A stretch of 64,000 nucleotides of DNA from Cerioporus squamosus (taxonomy: Eukaryota > Basidiomycota > Agaricomycetes > Polyporales > Polyporaceae). This document shows positions 48,123 through 58,966 of this stretch, piece after piece. Below the pieces are notes generated by a model. That model was not told where the DNA came from and ran no database searches. It worked only from the letters and a program-made list of their open reading frames with translations. Location: NCBI GenBank assembly GCA_022592435.1, contig JABYQS010000060.1:1-64000 (forward strand). The letters run 5' to 3'. Position 1 is the stretch's first letter; each line of letters starts with the position of its first letter. Made by a program: the position numbers and the translations under genes.

Positions 48123-48150
48123 TAGAAGGGGGGGTCGACCCCCCTTTCTA
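48123..48150. repeat. G7/C6 near-perfect palindrome in the left subterminal region
   Basis: TAGAA, a G-run, TCGA, a C-run, then TTTCTA. A 28-nt palindrome with one mismatch, centred on TCGA, about 115 bp inside the left end of the transposon. Confidence 0.6.
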
Positions 48151-48365
48151 AACTGCAAAGCGTCCGTAGCTTATGTAATCTTTCCTTGTAAGGCTTCGTT
48201 TCGCGCTCCGACTCGATCTGGGATCTTGTCCGAAGCGCTCACGTCCGCGTCGCGCGTCGCGTTGCGCTCTCCTAGGCTCTCTTCTCTCCCTCATATCGTA
48301 TTCATCTTGTAACTACTCGCTCACTGCTCATCTTGTGTATCCTCTGCTCTTCTCGCTTTGCTTCT

Positions 48366-50180
48366 ATGGACGGATTTCAAGGCCCCAGCTCGCAGCAAGC
48401 CTCTTGGCAGGACCAGGCCAATGGCCGCTGGCATGGGAATCAGGCTTCAGGCTCTCAGCAAGACGTACGTATATCATCCTTATTCTGTCTATCAAAGCTA
48501 CGCTGACCATCATAACAGTATGCAGGGCCTGAGAGGTCGACAGGCACCCCATTTTCTGTGCAGCAGCCAGGCGCTCAGCTGCCCAACGGCGGTCCCAGCG
48601 CGCAGGGTGCCCCGCCTTTCCCTCCACATGGTGTGCCACCCTTCCCTCCCTTCCCTTCCACCTTCTCCTTCCATTATCCGCCCCCTGGGTTCCAACCTCC
48701 CTCGCAATCCACACCTCCGCCGGCACCGTCGCCGGCCCCTCCATCCTCCGCTTGGTACGAGAGGTTCTACCCCCCCGAGTCTCCCGCACCCTTGAGTCCA
48801 GAACCCGAACTCGAGCCTCGTGCAACCGAAGCCCCCGCGTCGTCGTCCGATCAGAGCAAGAAGCGGACGGCGGCGGAGCCGCTGAAGCCGTCGAAGAAGA
48901 TGAGAATGGAGTCGAAGGCGAAGGCGAAGGCGGGCAAGGGCAAGGGTAGAGCACGACAGGCAAAGGATGGGGATGGGGCGGCTGGTCCTGCGAAGGCAAA
49001 GGCATCCGGGCACAGCGGGCGTGCGCCGGGCGCGCAGAACTACATCAAGCAGGACTTCAAGGGCCTCTTCAAGATCCTCAAGAAGAAGAAGCCGCTGGGC
49101 CCTAGGGGATGGGAGAAGTGTGGGCGCAAGTTCAACAGATGGGCCGAGAGACACGGTCGTCCTCCACGGGCGGCAAAGGCTCTGCGGACAAAGTTCGAAC
49201 AGGTGAGTGTGTTCTCCCGTTGTCCGCAGCGTGTGCGTTGCTGCAGGGGTCGTTCCCATGCAGCGCGTCCTCGTACTGCATGCAATCGCTAACTGCATTT
49301 CGTCGTGCAGCTTGTGAACACTCCAAAGCCAACCGGTGAAGCCAAGGTTCCATGGCATATCAAGAAGGCCTGGAAGATCAACAGCCTCATCGAGGCGAAG
49401 GTCTGCTTGCGCGAGGTCAATGACAACAAGAAGATCAACCGCGACTCGGAGTCTGCCGACTCTGAGTCTGAGTCTGATTCGGACTCGGACTCGGACTCGG
49501 ACTCGGACTTGGACTCGGACGACTCTAGCTCCAGCTCCGACGACGACGACTCTAGCATCGACGAGGCTGGGGACGAGGACGACTCCGGGATTGAGGTGAT
49601 CGACACTCCGCCAAAGTTGTCCAAGACTTCGAGTGCTTCATCCTCGTCCAAGGCACCTCACGCAGCAAGTACATCCGCGAAGTCGATCGCCGCCACACGC
49701 CGTGCCCAGACCGCACAATACATGAGCTCCATCGCCACCGCTCTCGATCCAGCTCACCGCAAGGCTCAGAGTGAAGCCCGCTTTGCGCAGAAGCTCGTTC
49801 AGGGTGAGCTCGATTCTTTGAGGCAAGAGAAGCGCGACCTCGAGGCACGGAACCGCCAGCTCGAGGACCGTGTCTTCCAGCTGCAGCTGCAGCTAGAGCA
49901 GCGGGGCATGGAACTGGCCCGTCTCCAGGCCCGCCTCGAGATGCAAGATCTTCTGCGCACTTCCCATCGTCGATCTCGCTACGATGACTATTCACCCCGC
50001 ACCCCCCCGAACCGCCATCACTCATACCGCACCGTCTCCCCTCGTTCCCCTTGGTTTGACTATAGTCCACGGATGTGCAGCCCTTCACCCCAGACTCCTA
50101 GTCGCTCGCAGCGTACAGAGTCAGGTGCGAGCGGGCTCGACGCTCTGGCCTCTGTTGCGTCAAGTTCATCACATGTGTAA
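48366..50180 (+). CDS. Harbinger accessory protein, Myb/SANT-like plus coiled coil
   Basis: Three exons: 48366-48464, 48519-49202 and 49311-50180, in phase, 550 aa. The N-terminal 130 residues are Gln/Pro/Ser-rich. A Lys/Arg-rich region (KKRTAAEPLKPSKKMRM, KAKAKAGKGKGRARQ), likely nuclear-localising, follows. A helical domain reads LGPRGWEKCGRKFNRWAERH, then RAAKALRTKFEQLVNTPKPTG and IKKAWKINSLIEAK. It looks like the Myb/SANT-like fold (DUF6818 type by memory) of Harbinger partners. Next are an acidic Ser/Asp-repeat block (about residues 310-350) and a long coiled coil (KLVQGELDSLRQEKRDLEAR). In other Harbinger systems the partner brings the transposase to the nucleus and the ends; that role is inferred here. 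Confidence 0.8.
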
Positions 50181-50439
50181 GGATATACTCTCGTGCATAT
50201 CTCTTATGCTTCTTCCCCATCTTCCCTTGTCGCTTTCAAGTTTGGTGAAGCTTTACCATTACTGTCCTTACTGTCCCATCTGTCGTCTTAGAGCCTCCTA
50301 ATGTAACTTGTACATAGTACTCTCGAGAGTCGATTAATGCTGCTTTGATGTGGATATTTCTTATGATACTGTACATAGTTTGAATTCATGAACATAGTTG
50401 ATTTCATATTGTATGCCTTGTGATTGAACTACATCCAAG

Positions 50440-51851
50440 TTACTCTTGAGCTACACGATGGAACCGAGAGACCCGATCACGGCGACGGATCTCACCAAAG
50501 AGCACATTCTCGAAGTCGTCCCATATATCTGCATCCTCCGCATCCTTCCAGATCCGCATGTAGACATTCCGGATCTCCGAGATCCCCACCCGCTCTGCAC
50601 GCAGGTTGACCGAACGTACGCAGACCTCGAGAAGCTCTGAACGGCCCTCCGCATCATTGATATCGAGTGGAAGTCGGAGTCGTCCAAAGCCTGCGCGCAA
50701 TTGCCGCATGCCCCATTCAGCTGTTTGCCGATAGGACAGCAGCTGGCGGTCTCGGGCGAGCAGGGCCTCACGCTCGGCTGGATCCCGTGGCAGAACCGCA
50801 TTAGCCTTCATCGGGGCTTGGATGCGCCCTGCGATGCTTCTTGTTCCTCGTGGAAATGCAGTATCAGCGACCAAGTAGTACCCCTCAGGTGTCTGGCAGC
50901 GAAGCAGCTCATACACTGGACGGGCAACCTTGGCATCATGCCAGCTGCCTGGAGCGTTGAGAACTGCCTCCTTGACTAAACCTGCCACCAACAATTAATA
51001 TGAGTTACTGCTAAAATGTGCGAAAAATAACAGGACAAACCGCGCGGTGAGAAGACAAGCACACAGCTTGTATAGTGGCCATGCAACCACCCATTGTATG
51101 TTCCATTCTCAATCTCTGGATCGTCGGATGCGGCAGTAAGGAGATTGAGCCCATCTACACTCCCAATCGCTCCCCTCAGCAAGGGATGCCGTGCACGGAT
51201 GAGTGCGTTGTCCTCTGCACACTCATCCTCATCCTTCCACCATACGATGCTGCTGGCTGGGATCTGTTTAAGCACCTCCAGCAGGATCTTGAGAGCCCAT
51301 GAGCGGTAGCGGCTGATGGTCGAGGGGACGAGAGCAAATATTTGCTGGAGAGCGGTGTCGGGCATAGCTGAGGAAAGATAGTGGTAGATGAGACCTAGAG
51401 CTCCAGCTGCATCCAATGACCGGCGTCCAAGACGAGAGAGTCCATCAGGATTAGCGTCGGGGCGAGGGATAGGATGGTCGTTCCATGCGCGGGCAAAGCC
51501 CTGATCGAGGATGTAGTGGAAGGTCTCGACATCGATGCCCATGGTGGTGATGTACGCGCGGTCGTCGCGGCTCTTGTACAGAGCTTGCCACGGTGTGTCG
51601 CTGCGGGGGTTGGGCGGAAGCTGGGGACGGCGCAGGTACCGCCTGCTGGGCTGACGGCGCTCAGCGCGGGCTATCCGTGCTTCTTCCGCACTTGCGAAGG
51701 CCACAGCGAGGCCTGCAAGCGCGATCATCTCGTACTCCGCGTCTTCTTCCTCCTCAGAGGTGTCGTCGTATGCGAGGGATGCGAGAGGCATGGTGTCGAG
51801 ACGGCAGGAGCAAAGGTGCGCGGAGGGCCGGCGAGGTCGCGCGCGAGCCAT
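50440..51851 (-). CDS. PIF/Harbinger-like DDE transposase
   Basis: Two exons on the minus strand, 51851-51041 and 50981-50440, in phase, 450 aa. The N-terminal region is Arg-rich with an acidic patch (DDTSEEEEDAEYE). A helical segment (GLIYHYLSSAMPDTALQQIF, VPSTISRYR) matches the helix-turn-helix part of the family. The DDE_Tnp_4-type catalytic core shows GSVDGLNLL (first Asp), YNGWLHGHYTSCVLVFSPRG, LNAPGSWHDAKVARP, LVADTAFPRG (second Asp) and RQTAEWGMRQLRAGFGRL (candidate Glu). All appear intact. It converges on the accessory gene with about 260 bp between the two stops. Confidence 0.88.
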
Positions 51852-51860
51852 TTGATGGAG

Positions 51861-51920
51861 CGTCCGTAAACTACGTCACGCATGTTGACCATCCTTATGG
51901 ATACGGATAACGCGTCCGTA
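51861..51920. repeat. right subterminal CGTCCGTA motifs
   Basis: CGTCCGTAAA at 51861-51870 and CGTCCGTA at 51913-51920. With the palindromic TIR copy (51964-51971 and its inverted half) they form an array near the transposase start, plausible as transposase/partner binding sites or as the transposase promoter operator. Confidence 0.6.
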
Positions 51921-51946
51921 AATATATTTCAAACTCCGACGGTTGA

Positions 51947-51991
51947 ATTTACGGACATCCTGACGTCCGTAAACCTTATGGGAAGTCATCC
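51947..51991 (-). repeat. right TIR of the Harbinger-like element
   Basis: Reverse complement of the left TIR with one difference, in the second half of the internal palindrome (ACATCC versus ACGTCC). Followed directly by AGT, the target duplication. Confidence 0.85.
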
Positions 51992-51994
51992 AGT

Positions 51995-52869
51995 GTTACG
52001 CAGAGTCCTGATCAAAGATAGGGAGCCCAAAGAAAATTTGAGCAACCATGCCTTATTATGTACTGACTTATGATGGGTTGATCACAAGTACTTACTTACC
52101 CAGACTTACTTATCCCCGGCTGATCAGTAACTAATCGGTCACAGTGCGCATCATTGACGGGTTCTAATGCCCTTCAACTCTGCAAGTCCTGCCACATTGA
52201 CCGCCCTTCACCAAGTGGTATTAAGTATACCGACCCCCTACTTACTCAGCTTGCCTCAAGCATTCAAGGTCTAGGTGAAATCATGATCCTTGAAGTGTTC
52301 AAAGGCTCACGGGGGCAGCTACGGGGCTTACTGCCAACGAATTCACTAAGTTCCCTTCAATGAAATAGATACTTATTGCACACTGAGCCGCAGGCGAAGC
52401 AACGTAACGATGAGCCGAAGGCTCACGCGCCACGGGGCAAAGCCACGGGTGGAAAACTAGTACTCACTGAGGGCGGAGGTTGGACAACCTCAGTCCTGTG
52501 CTGTGCCGCTGCGCAACATGAGGTCTGGTGTTCGTGTAGTCATCGGACGCTGCAGTCCCTGTACATGCCAGCATATCAGCTACTGCTGCTTCAGATCGGC
52601 GCGTGTCCTGTGAATGCGAACATGTATGTACCCATGGAGACCTCGACGTGAACTACTAGGAACTACTGGTACTTACATAGACGAGACTTGCCCTGACTTG
52701 CGATCCACACTAATTGGCGCTCAGTACACAACCGCCTTGATCTAGTACCACCACCTTCTCCTCCTCTGCCCCTCGTTATTTCTACCTCTGTCTTACGGAG
52801 CGCATGAATCATCGATAAACTGGACACACACATACTCGCTAGCTCGCGCGTCTTCCCCGACCGTCCAAG
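51995..52869. other. remainder of repeat copy 2 and 5' flank of exo84
   Basis: To about 52475 this is the AT-richer right part of the X-Y repeat. After that comes single-copy-looking DNA with a CT-rich tract at 52745-52800, likely promoter of the EXO84 gene. No gene recognised. Confidence 0.45.
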
Positions 52870-55506
52870 ATGCAGTCTTTACGAACCCGCAAGCCCTCTG
52901 AGTCGCGGCCGAAGGGCGCGCAACGCCAGGGGACGATGCGAAAGCCCAATCCCGCTGTGCGCGACCCGGAGCGGCGAGCCACACGCGTCGGCGAGAAGAT
53001 GAAGAAGCGGATGTCTATGCGTTACGCAGACATCTCCGCCCCGACCGACGCACTGGTCCCTGACGTGCCTTCGTTACCGATTGGAATGCGCGTGGGGCAA
53101 TATAGACAACAGAGTCAAGACGAACAGACAATCACCGAGGAGCCCAAGGAGGATCCAACGGCTGCTGAGCTGAAGCTGTTGGATAAGGACGACTTTGATC
53201 CGGATGCTTGTGCGTATGCTTGCTCTTGTGGTCGCGATAATGCTGCATGTCTGAGGCAGACATCAAGCTGAAGCTCGCGAATTCGACTGAGTCTGAGCTC
53301 AGATCACTGCAGTCATCGTTGCAGAGTCAGAAGGACGGCGTTGCAGTTGACCTGCAGCGGAACGTATTCAAGAAGTTGGTCGTCTGGCTTTTGGCGCAGT
53401 GACTACGTATCTGACATCTGTGTTTCAGCTACGCAGAATTCATGCTCGTTTCGAAGGAGGTGAGCACCTTGGAGAACGAAATGCTGGAGTTCAAGGAGTC
53501 CCTTGCGGAGTGGAAAGGCATGCCATCACTGCTACACATTGACGACTCTGCTTCTGTTGCTGGTACGTCGTATTTCCCGCTGCATCGCCTGCGTCTCAGC
53601 TACACACGTCAAACGTAGAGCGTCGCCGGAACGTTCGCTCGTCGGTCGCGGATCTACGCGTACTGTACGCGAACCAGATGCAGAACTTGCACATGCAAAT
53701 CGAAGGCTCCTCCAAGTTTGTCCCCACGACGCCCGGAAGGCATATCGTCACTGAAATCGATAACGTGGTCGCACTGAACCCGGCTACATACAAGGTCGAC
53801 CATTCGGTAAGGTTCGTGCTACTTGACGACGCCGTCCTGGTCGCGCGGAAGAGGAAGCGGCGGAACAATGCGGAGAGCGACAAGCTTGTGGCGGAGAAGT
53901 GTTGGCCGCTGAACGAGATGCTCGTCCTAGACACAAAGGATTCCCCGAGTGCGTTGCTCTACCGTTTCATCTGACCATCACCTTGGCTGACCTCTGCTAC
54001 CCACAGGCATGACGAATGTATTCAAGATTAGACATGGCAAGGAGACGCACGTATACCGGACTGAAATATCCGCGGACAAGAAGAACCTGCTCTCGCAGTT
54101 TCGTTCTGTCGCAGAGGAGCTTGCCGCGAAGAAACGCAAGGAGCGAGAGGGGGAACATCAACGGCGCAAGAGCTTGTGGATGGGTGACGTGAGTGACATA
54201 CCGTACTCGCCTCCCCTAGACTGACCACCGGTCAAGCGAGGCTCGATGGCTTTCCCAGGGGACAGTATCCCCGGAATGCCACCTATGCCGGACTGGATGA
54301 CCGACCTCGCAAGCAAAGCTGGCGAACTCGGCGCGAGTGCGAAGGAGAAGGCGGAGCGCGACGCACGCTGGATAGGCGACTGGTCCGACGAGCTCACCGT
54401 CGCGATTGCGCTACGCGAGTGGGACAAGGCTGTCGCGCTTGTCGAGGAGGGCGAGGGCAAGCTCGCGGTGATGCCCCCGCTCGCGGCGAAGTTGACTCCG
54501 CTCAAGGCGTCGCTCACAGCCGCACTCTTGCAGAGCCTTTCTGTGCCGTCGAACCGCAAGAGCACCGTTGTCAGCCTCATCGGCCTGCTGGTCAGGCTCA
54601 AGGCTGGTGCTGCAGCGAGGAGCACGTTCCTTGCTGCGCGTGCAGATGTGATCAAGAAGTGCGTCCGGAAGATCGCGTTCGAAGGACACATAGGCTCGTA
54701 CATAGGCGACCTGGCGACCGTCGTGTTCACGGGGATAAAGCATACCGCGGACTGGTTCCTCGCTAGTTTCAGAGAGAACGAGGTTGCAAGTAGTGAGTCA
54801 TGTCTCTTTATTTGCACGGTTGGTCGATGCTAACGGCGTCACAGGCTTCGTGGAATGGGCGAAATCTCAGATAGAGCTATACGCGGAGATGTTCCGGAAA
54901 CAGGTGTTCAGCTCCGACGTGGATTCGCGCACCATCGACGAGGCGATACAAATCACCCACGTCCAGAGCAAGAAGCTCCTCGAAGAGTTCGGCATCGACT
55001 TCCGTTTTCTCCTCGATAGTCTCCTCGTCGAGAAGCCCAAAGAGAACACTCGCCCGCCGACATATCGCGCGCACGCCGATCGCACTGTCGACCCAATCCA
55101 TACGCCTGCGTCAACCCCCGTACGCTCCCGCTCTCCAGCCCCTTCCTCTGCCTCGACGCCTTCTCGATCGCGTACTCCCGTTCCTGCCGTACCACCGGTA
55201 CCGTCTTCTGCAGCTCTCCCTGTTCCGGCAATGCCCGCGCTTGCAGTCCCGACGCCGCTTTCCGCTTCTCCTGGCAGATCTCCGCCGTCAATGCGACTGC
55301 GTTCACCGGTGCCCCCACCTCGAACCGCGAGCCAGGCGTCCTACAGGAGCCAAACGCCGACGAATGACCTGAGCAACAGCTCGAGTCGGTCCGTGCGCGG
55401 TAGCCCTGCACCTCCTCCACCGCGCTCGAGGGATCGTCCTGGCAGCTCTGCAGGGCAGCGGCCGCAGGGTTTGGAGCCATTGCGGCGACAGGGTGGCATG
55501 TTCTGA
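52870..55506 (+). CDS. exo84: exocyst complex component EXO84
   Basis: Subunit of the octameric exocyst that tethers secretory vesicles to the plasma membrane. Seven exons: 52870-53209, 53260-53374, 53429-53562, 53619-53948, 54007-54188, 54237-54792 and 54845-55506, in phase, 772 aa. The N-terminal coiled region has the family pattern NVFKNYAEFMLVSKEVSTLE, then EMLEFKESLAEWKGM. A PH-like domain follows (about 220-330, VRFVLLDDAVLVARKRKR, WPLNEMLVLDTKDSPS). The C-terminal Exo84 domain (about 385-620) has WIGDWSDELTVAIALREWDKA and FVEWAKSQIELYAEMFRKQV. The last 150 residues are Pro/Ser/Arg-rich and probably disordered. All junctions are consensus. Confidence 0.93.
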
Positions 55507-56012
55507 GATCGGACGTGGCTTGTGCTCATGAAAGCTCGCAGTCACAGATCTCTGTATTTCTACGCATAACTTATTTTGTTTGGAGGAATGAGGTTGTGAT
55601 CGTGTGCCCCGGTGTGCCCTTCGTCTCATCCGATGTCCCAGTGCTTCATAGTAAGCCTGTGATTGCCCTGCATATGACAACTTCACTGACGTGCGCGCAT
55701 AGATGAACAGTGGGATACCTGGTTTCATCACGGCAGATGTGTCGACCCCAAGCTATGCTCGGGACCAGTATATGCACGAGCGTCCTCCGGATCCCGGTGC
55801 AGGCCCTCAATCGTGTGGCTCCGACCGCGCGTTCTATATCTGTGCGCCAGACAAGCCATGTCCAGAATCATTAGCGTTCGACGTATGCTATCGCCTCTCG
55901 CCCGGACTATGATTGGATTTCATGAGAGTAAGCTTCTGTTTCTTGCTCAAGGGACAAACTGGCCGTGATCACTTGACAGGGGGGACGGTTCCGCAGGGCT
56001 TCCACTGCAGTC
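55507..56012. other. intergenic, no gene seen
   Basis: 3' flank of exo84 and upstream part of the MFS copy B region. Confidence 0.4.
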
Positions 56013-56085
56013 AGAAGTCCCATGAGCTGCCCAGAGAAGGTGAGAAGCGCGAAGGGCTCCCGTAAAGCACGCGGCTCGTATAAAA
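56013..56085 (+). promoter_or_regulatory. promoter of MFS copy B: conserved block and TATA
   Basis: AGAAGTCCCATGAGC at 56013-56027 and TATAAAA at 56079-56085, about 59 bp before the ATG. The same 15-mer and a TATAAAG sit at similar distances before copy A, on the opposite strand. Confidence 0.55.
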
Positions 56086-56137
56086 CACTCTCGCTCTCAG
56101 TGCACGCTCGCGGTTACAGACCCCCACTCGATTATCC

Positions 56138-58641
56138 ATGACTTTCGGGATACTTGGCGAGTTTCACGCTTGGGTCGTTCGCATTCTAGAGTTTGACCTT
56201 TTCTGCAGAAGACCACTCCCTCGAGAAGATCCCCGGCACCGGGTTGTTGTCTGACCAAGGGATAATCCACGGACATGAGGTCAACATCGATGCGGCGAAG
56301 GACTTGAAACGGGGAACTGGAAAGCATTCGCATGTCGTTCTCATCCCGCAGCCGTCCGACGACCCTCGCGACCCGTAAGCAACATACCTCTCGCTTCGAG
56401 TCTTCCTGCCTTCATTGCTCGTGCTGACCGCCGGACACGTAGCTTGAACTGGCCAACCTGGAAGAAGGAAGCATGTTTCTGGACCCTGTGCGTATCCTCT
56501 CCATGCTGGATCCGACCCGAGCTGCCTATCTGCAACTGAGCCACAGAGTGTTCGCTGCGAGCCTGGATGGTGCGCTATCGCCGATGGTGGGCCCGGGCTA
56601 CGTGCTCCTCGCGAAGCAGTTCAACGTCTCGGTCGACGACGTGACATCCTCGTTCGGCTTCATCCTCCTCGGATTAGGCATATTCATGTACGTCTTGGCA
56701 TCCTCTCTGGACGGCTGCTGTGCCGGACATCTTCGTCAGGTTGGCGCAGAACGCTCTGGCTGTGAAGTTCGGCCATCGCATCGTCTACTTGCTGTCTGTA
56801 TCCCTGGTGAGCCGAGCCCGTGGTCCGCCGAGAGGCTTGACGTTGCTTATCTGCCCATGTGTATTCCGTACAGATGTTCATCTCATGCATCTGGTGCGCC
56901 CTGAGCCCCAACCTGGCCTCAATCAGGGCTTCGCGCCTCTTTCAAGGTTTTGGCATGTCCGCACTCCAAAGGTGCGTCCGACGGCGTTGACTACTCGTCC
57001 GCCGACTGACCGGCTGAACCTCACACTAGCCTCGTCGCCTCGACGTTGGAACAGATATACCAGTGAGTCGGACTCCAAGTGTACAATTGCGAACCTCCAT
57101 ACGATGCCGCCCCCGGTTCGCAGTGTGCATGAGCGGGGCTCGCGCTCTGTTATATGGAGTTTCTCCATCATGGCGGGCATCACCCTGTAAGCCCTCCTCG
57201 GAAGATGCAATGTATCCGTGCGAGACTGACCGCTAGACTCTCCGATTTTCCGCTCGTCCCTTTCCCAGGGGCCCGCTCATCTGCAGCTACGTGATCCAGA
57301 ACCTGTCCTGGGAGTTCGGCTTCTGGTTCGTCAGTATCCCCCTCGGGATGGCGGTCATCATGGTTTTCTTTTTTGTGCCCGAGGTGAGTTACGTTCATCC
57401 CACACGCATGGTACTTTCTGTTGATTCGTGTGTGCAGACCACGTTCGACCGGCAGGAGGCCATCAGGCTACAAAGGAAGCGAAGCAGAGACCGGAGTAGC
57501 CTGGAGAAGTCCGAAGTTTCTGGACCCGAGGTGGATGTCGAGAGCGTCGACGGTCGCGCCTCTTCGCCGCCTAGCTACGTCTCGCAGCTGAAGATCTGGC
57601 ACGGGTCGTTCACGGACGAGAGTATCTTCAAATTGTTCTTGAGACCGTTGCCGTTCTTGCTGTCACCTGTGGTAAGTCAGTTCAGAGCAATGCATAGGGC
57701 GTACAGGCCGCTTCAACTGACGTATGGGAACCAGACCTGGTTCCTCTTCCTCTCGCACGGGCTGCAAACTGTGTGGCTCAGTAAGTCACAAGCGACATGC
57801 AGACTCGCTGAACGCTCACTTGCGAGCAGGTCTGGTGCCCCTATGCTCGTCCACCATCTTCACGCTAGAGTACGATTTCGACGCAGCACAGATAGTGCGT
57901 ACCTCCTTCTCGTCTTCCTCAGATCAGATGGCACCACTCTGACATCCGACACCCCCAGGGCCTAACGAACCTCGGAGGCATCGTCGGCATCGTCCTAGCC
58001 ATGCTCGTCACCGGGCCTCTGAACGACTGGGGCGTCGTCTGGATGTCCAAGCGCAACCGCGGGATCTACGAGCCCGAGTTCCGCCTCCTCTTCATGATCA
58101 GCATGCTCTTCGGGGTCTTCGGATACGTCGGCTGGGCAGTCGGGAACGACCACCACATGCCCTGGATCGGCGCGGTCGCCTGCATCACGTACGGCCCCCC
58201 ATGCCATACTACTATGTACCCTCCTAGCCCTTCTCTGACGCACGCCTCACAGCATGGTGAACTTCAGCATGGTCGTCTCCGGCTCCGCGGCGGTGACGTA
58301 CCTGCTCGACACGCACCGCGCCAACGCGCTGCACATCTTCGCGCTCAGCAACTTTGGGAAGAACATGGTCCTCTACGCGTCCACGTTCTTCGCGAACGGC
58401 ATGGTCCTCAGCCGCGGCGTCAAGGTCTCGCTCCTCATCCTCGGCGCGTGCCAGGCCGTCTGCTGGCTCGCGTCCGTGCCGATGTACGTCTTTGGGAAGC
58501 GCGTCAGGGCGTTCGTGAGTGCTCTTCTTTCCGAGACTGGGTTCTTGTGCCAACGCCTTTTGGTGGCTAGAGCTGATGAGAGTTGGGCAGATCGCACGAC
58601 ATCCGGAGCTGTTTCGAGGGGATCTGCCTACGGAGGATTAG
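56138..58641 (+). CDS. MFS transporter, DHA1-type, copy B
   Basis: Fifteen exons: 56138-56156, 56209-56374, 56443-56487, 56547-56687, 56740-56806, 56874-56971, 57030-57062, 57124-57186, 57269-57383, 57438-57671, 57735-57780, 57830-57894, 57959-58188, 58253-58514 and 58591-58641. Exons 1-9 and 11-14 have exactly the same length as in copy A. Exon 10 is two codons longer and exon 15 nine codons shorter. Residues are highly similar (for example MLVTGPLNDWGVVW and YVGWAVGNDHHMPWIG in both). Intron 1 starts with GC (GCGAGT), where copy A has GTGAGT. The start region is MTFGIL. The protein seems intact. Substrate unknown; DHA1 call from DDPRDPLNWPTWKKEA before TM1. Confidence 0.87.
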
Positions 58642-58966
58642 TCAATGGTAGTGCGGCGTCCCATGCGCTGACGAAGAGAAGCTGTATAATCTTGTATTAG
58701 TACGTGAAGTGTATGGGCCTCCCGCGGCTCGGAGCGTGTGATACTGCTGGACAACGGCAACTAGGGGTTAGTGGGACGAAGTACGGCCTGCGTACCTGGG
58801 GCACGTCAGAGCACGTCGTACGTTCGGAGAGGCTATATGCGCACGATGGACAGACAGGCGAGCAAAGTAATGCGATAGCGCAACATAGATGTACATATGT
58901 GCTTCTGCAGATGTTCTCTTCCTCTTTCAACATGAACATGCTCACGCAAGGCTATGATCAAGCGAA
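58642..58966. other. convergent intergenic region
   Basis: 3' ends of MFS copy B (plus) and the RidA gene (minus). Nothing recognised. Confidence 0.4.

Larger units (their letters stand above)
48007..51991. mobile_element. complete PIF/Harbinger-like DNA transposon, 3,985 bp
   Basis: Bounded by 45-bp terminal inverted repeats (48007-48051 and 51947-51991) that differ at one position. Flanked by a 3-bp direct repeat AGT (48004-48006 and 51992-51994), the duplication size of PIF/Harbinger elements. It carries two convergent, uninterrupted genes: a DDE transposase (minus) and a Myb/SANT-like coiled-coil protein (plus). Harbinger elements typically encode exactly this pair, transposase plus DNA-binding partner. 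Intact frames and near-identical TIRs suggest recent or ongoing mobility. Confidence 0.88.
47845..52475. repeat. X-Y repeat, copy 2, interrupted by the Harbinger-like element
   Basis: The left end (TATAACTAATGGCGCAGC, G-run, CACGTGGCAGCCATGTGCG) is the reverse complement of the right end of copy 1 (about 9165-9247). The right end (about 52370-52470, GCCACGGGGCAAAGCCACGGG) is the reverse complement of the left end of copy 1. Removing the 3,985-bp element and one AGT leaves roughly 640 bp, so copy 2 is an internally shortened version of the 2.5-kb copy 1. The G-rich left part has two GCCGAGCTTGCGAGGC units at about 47897 and 47930. Confidence 0.6.
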
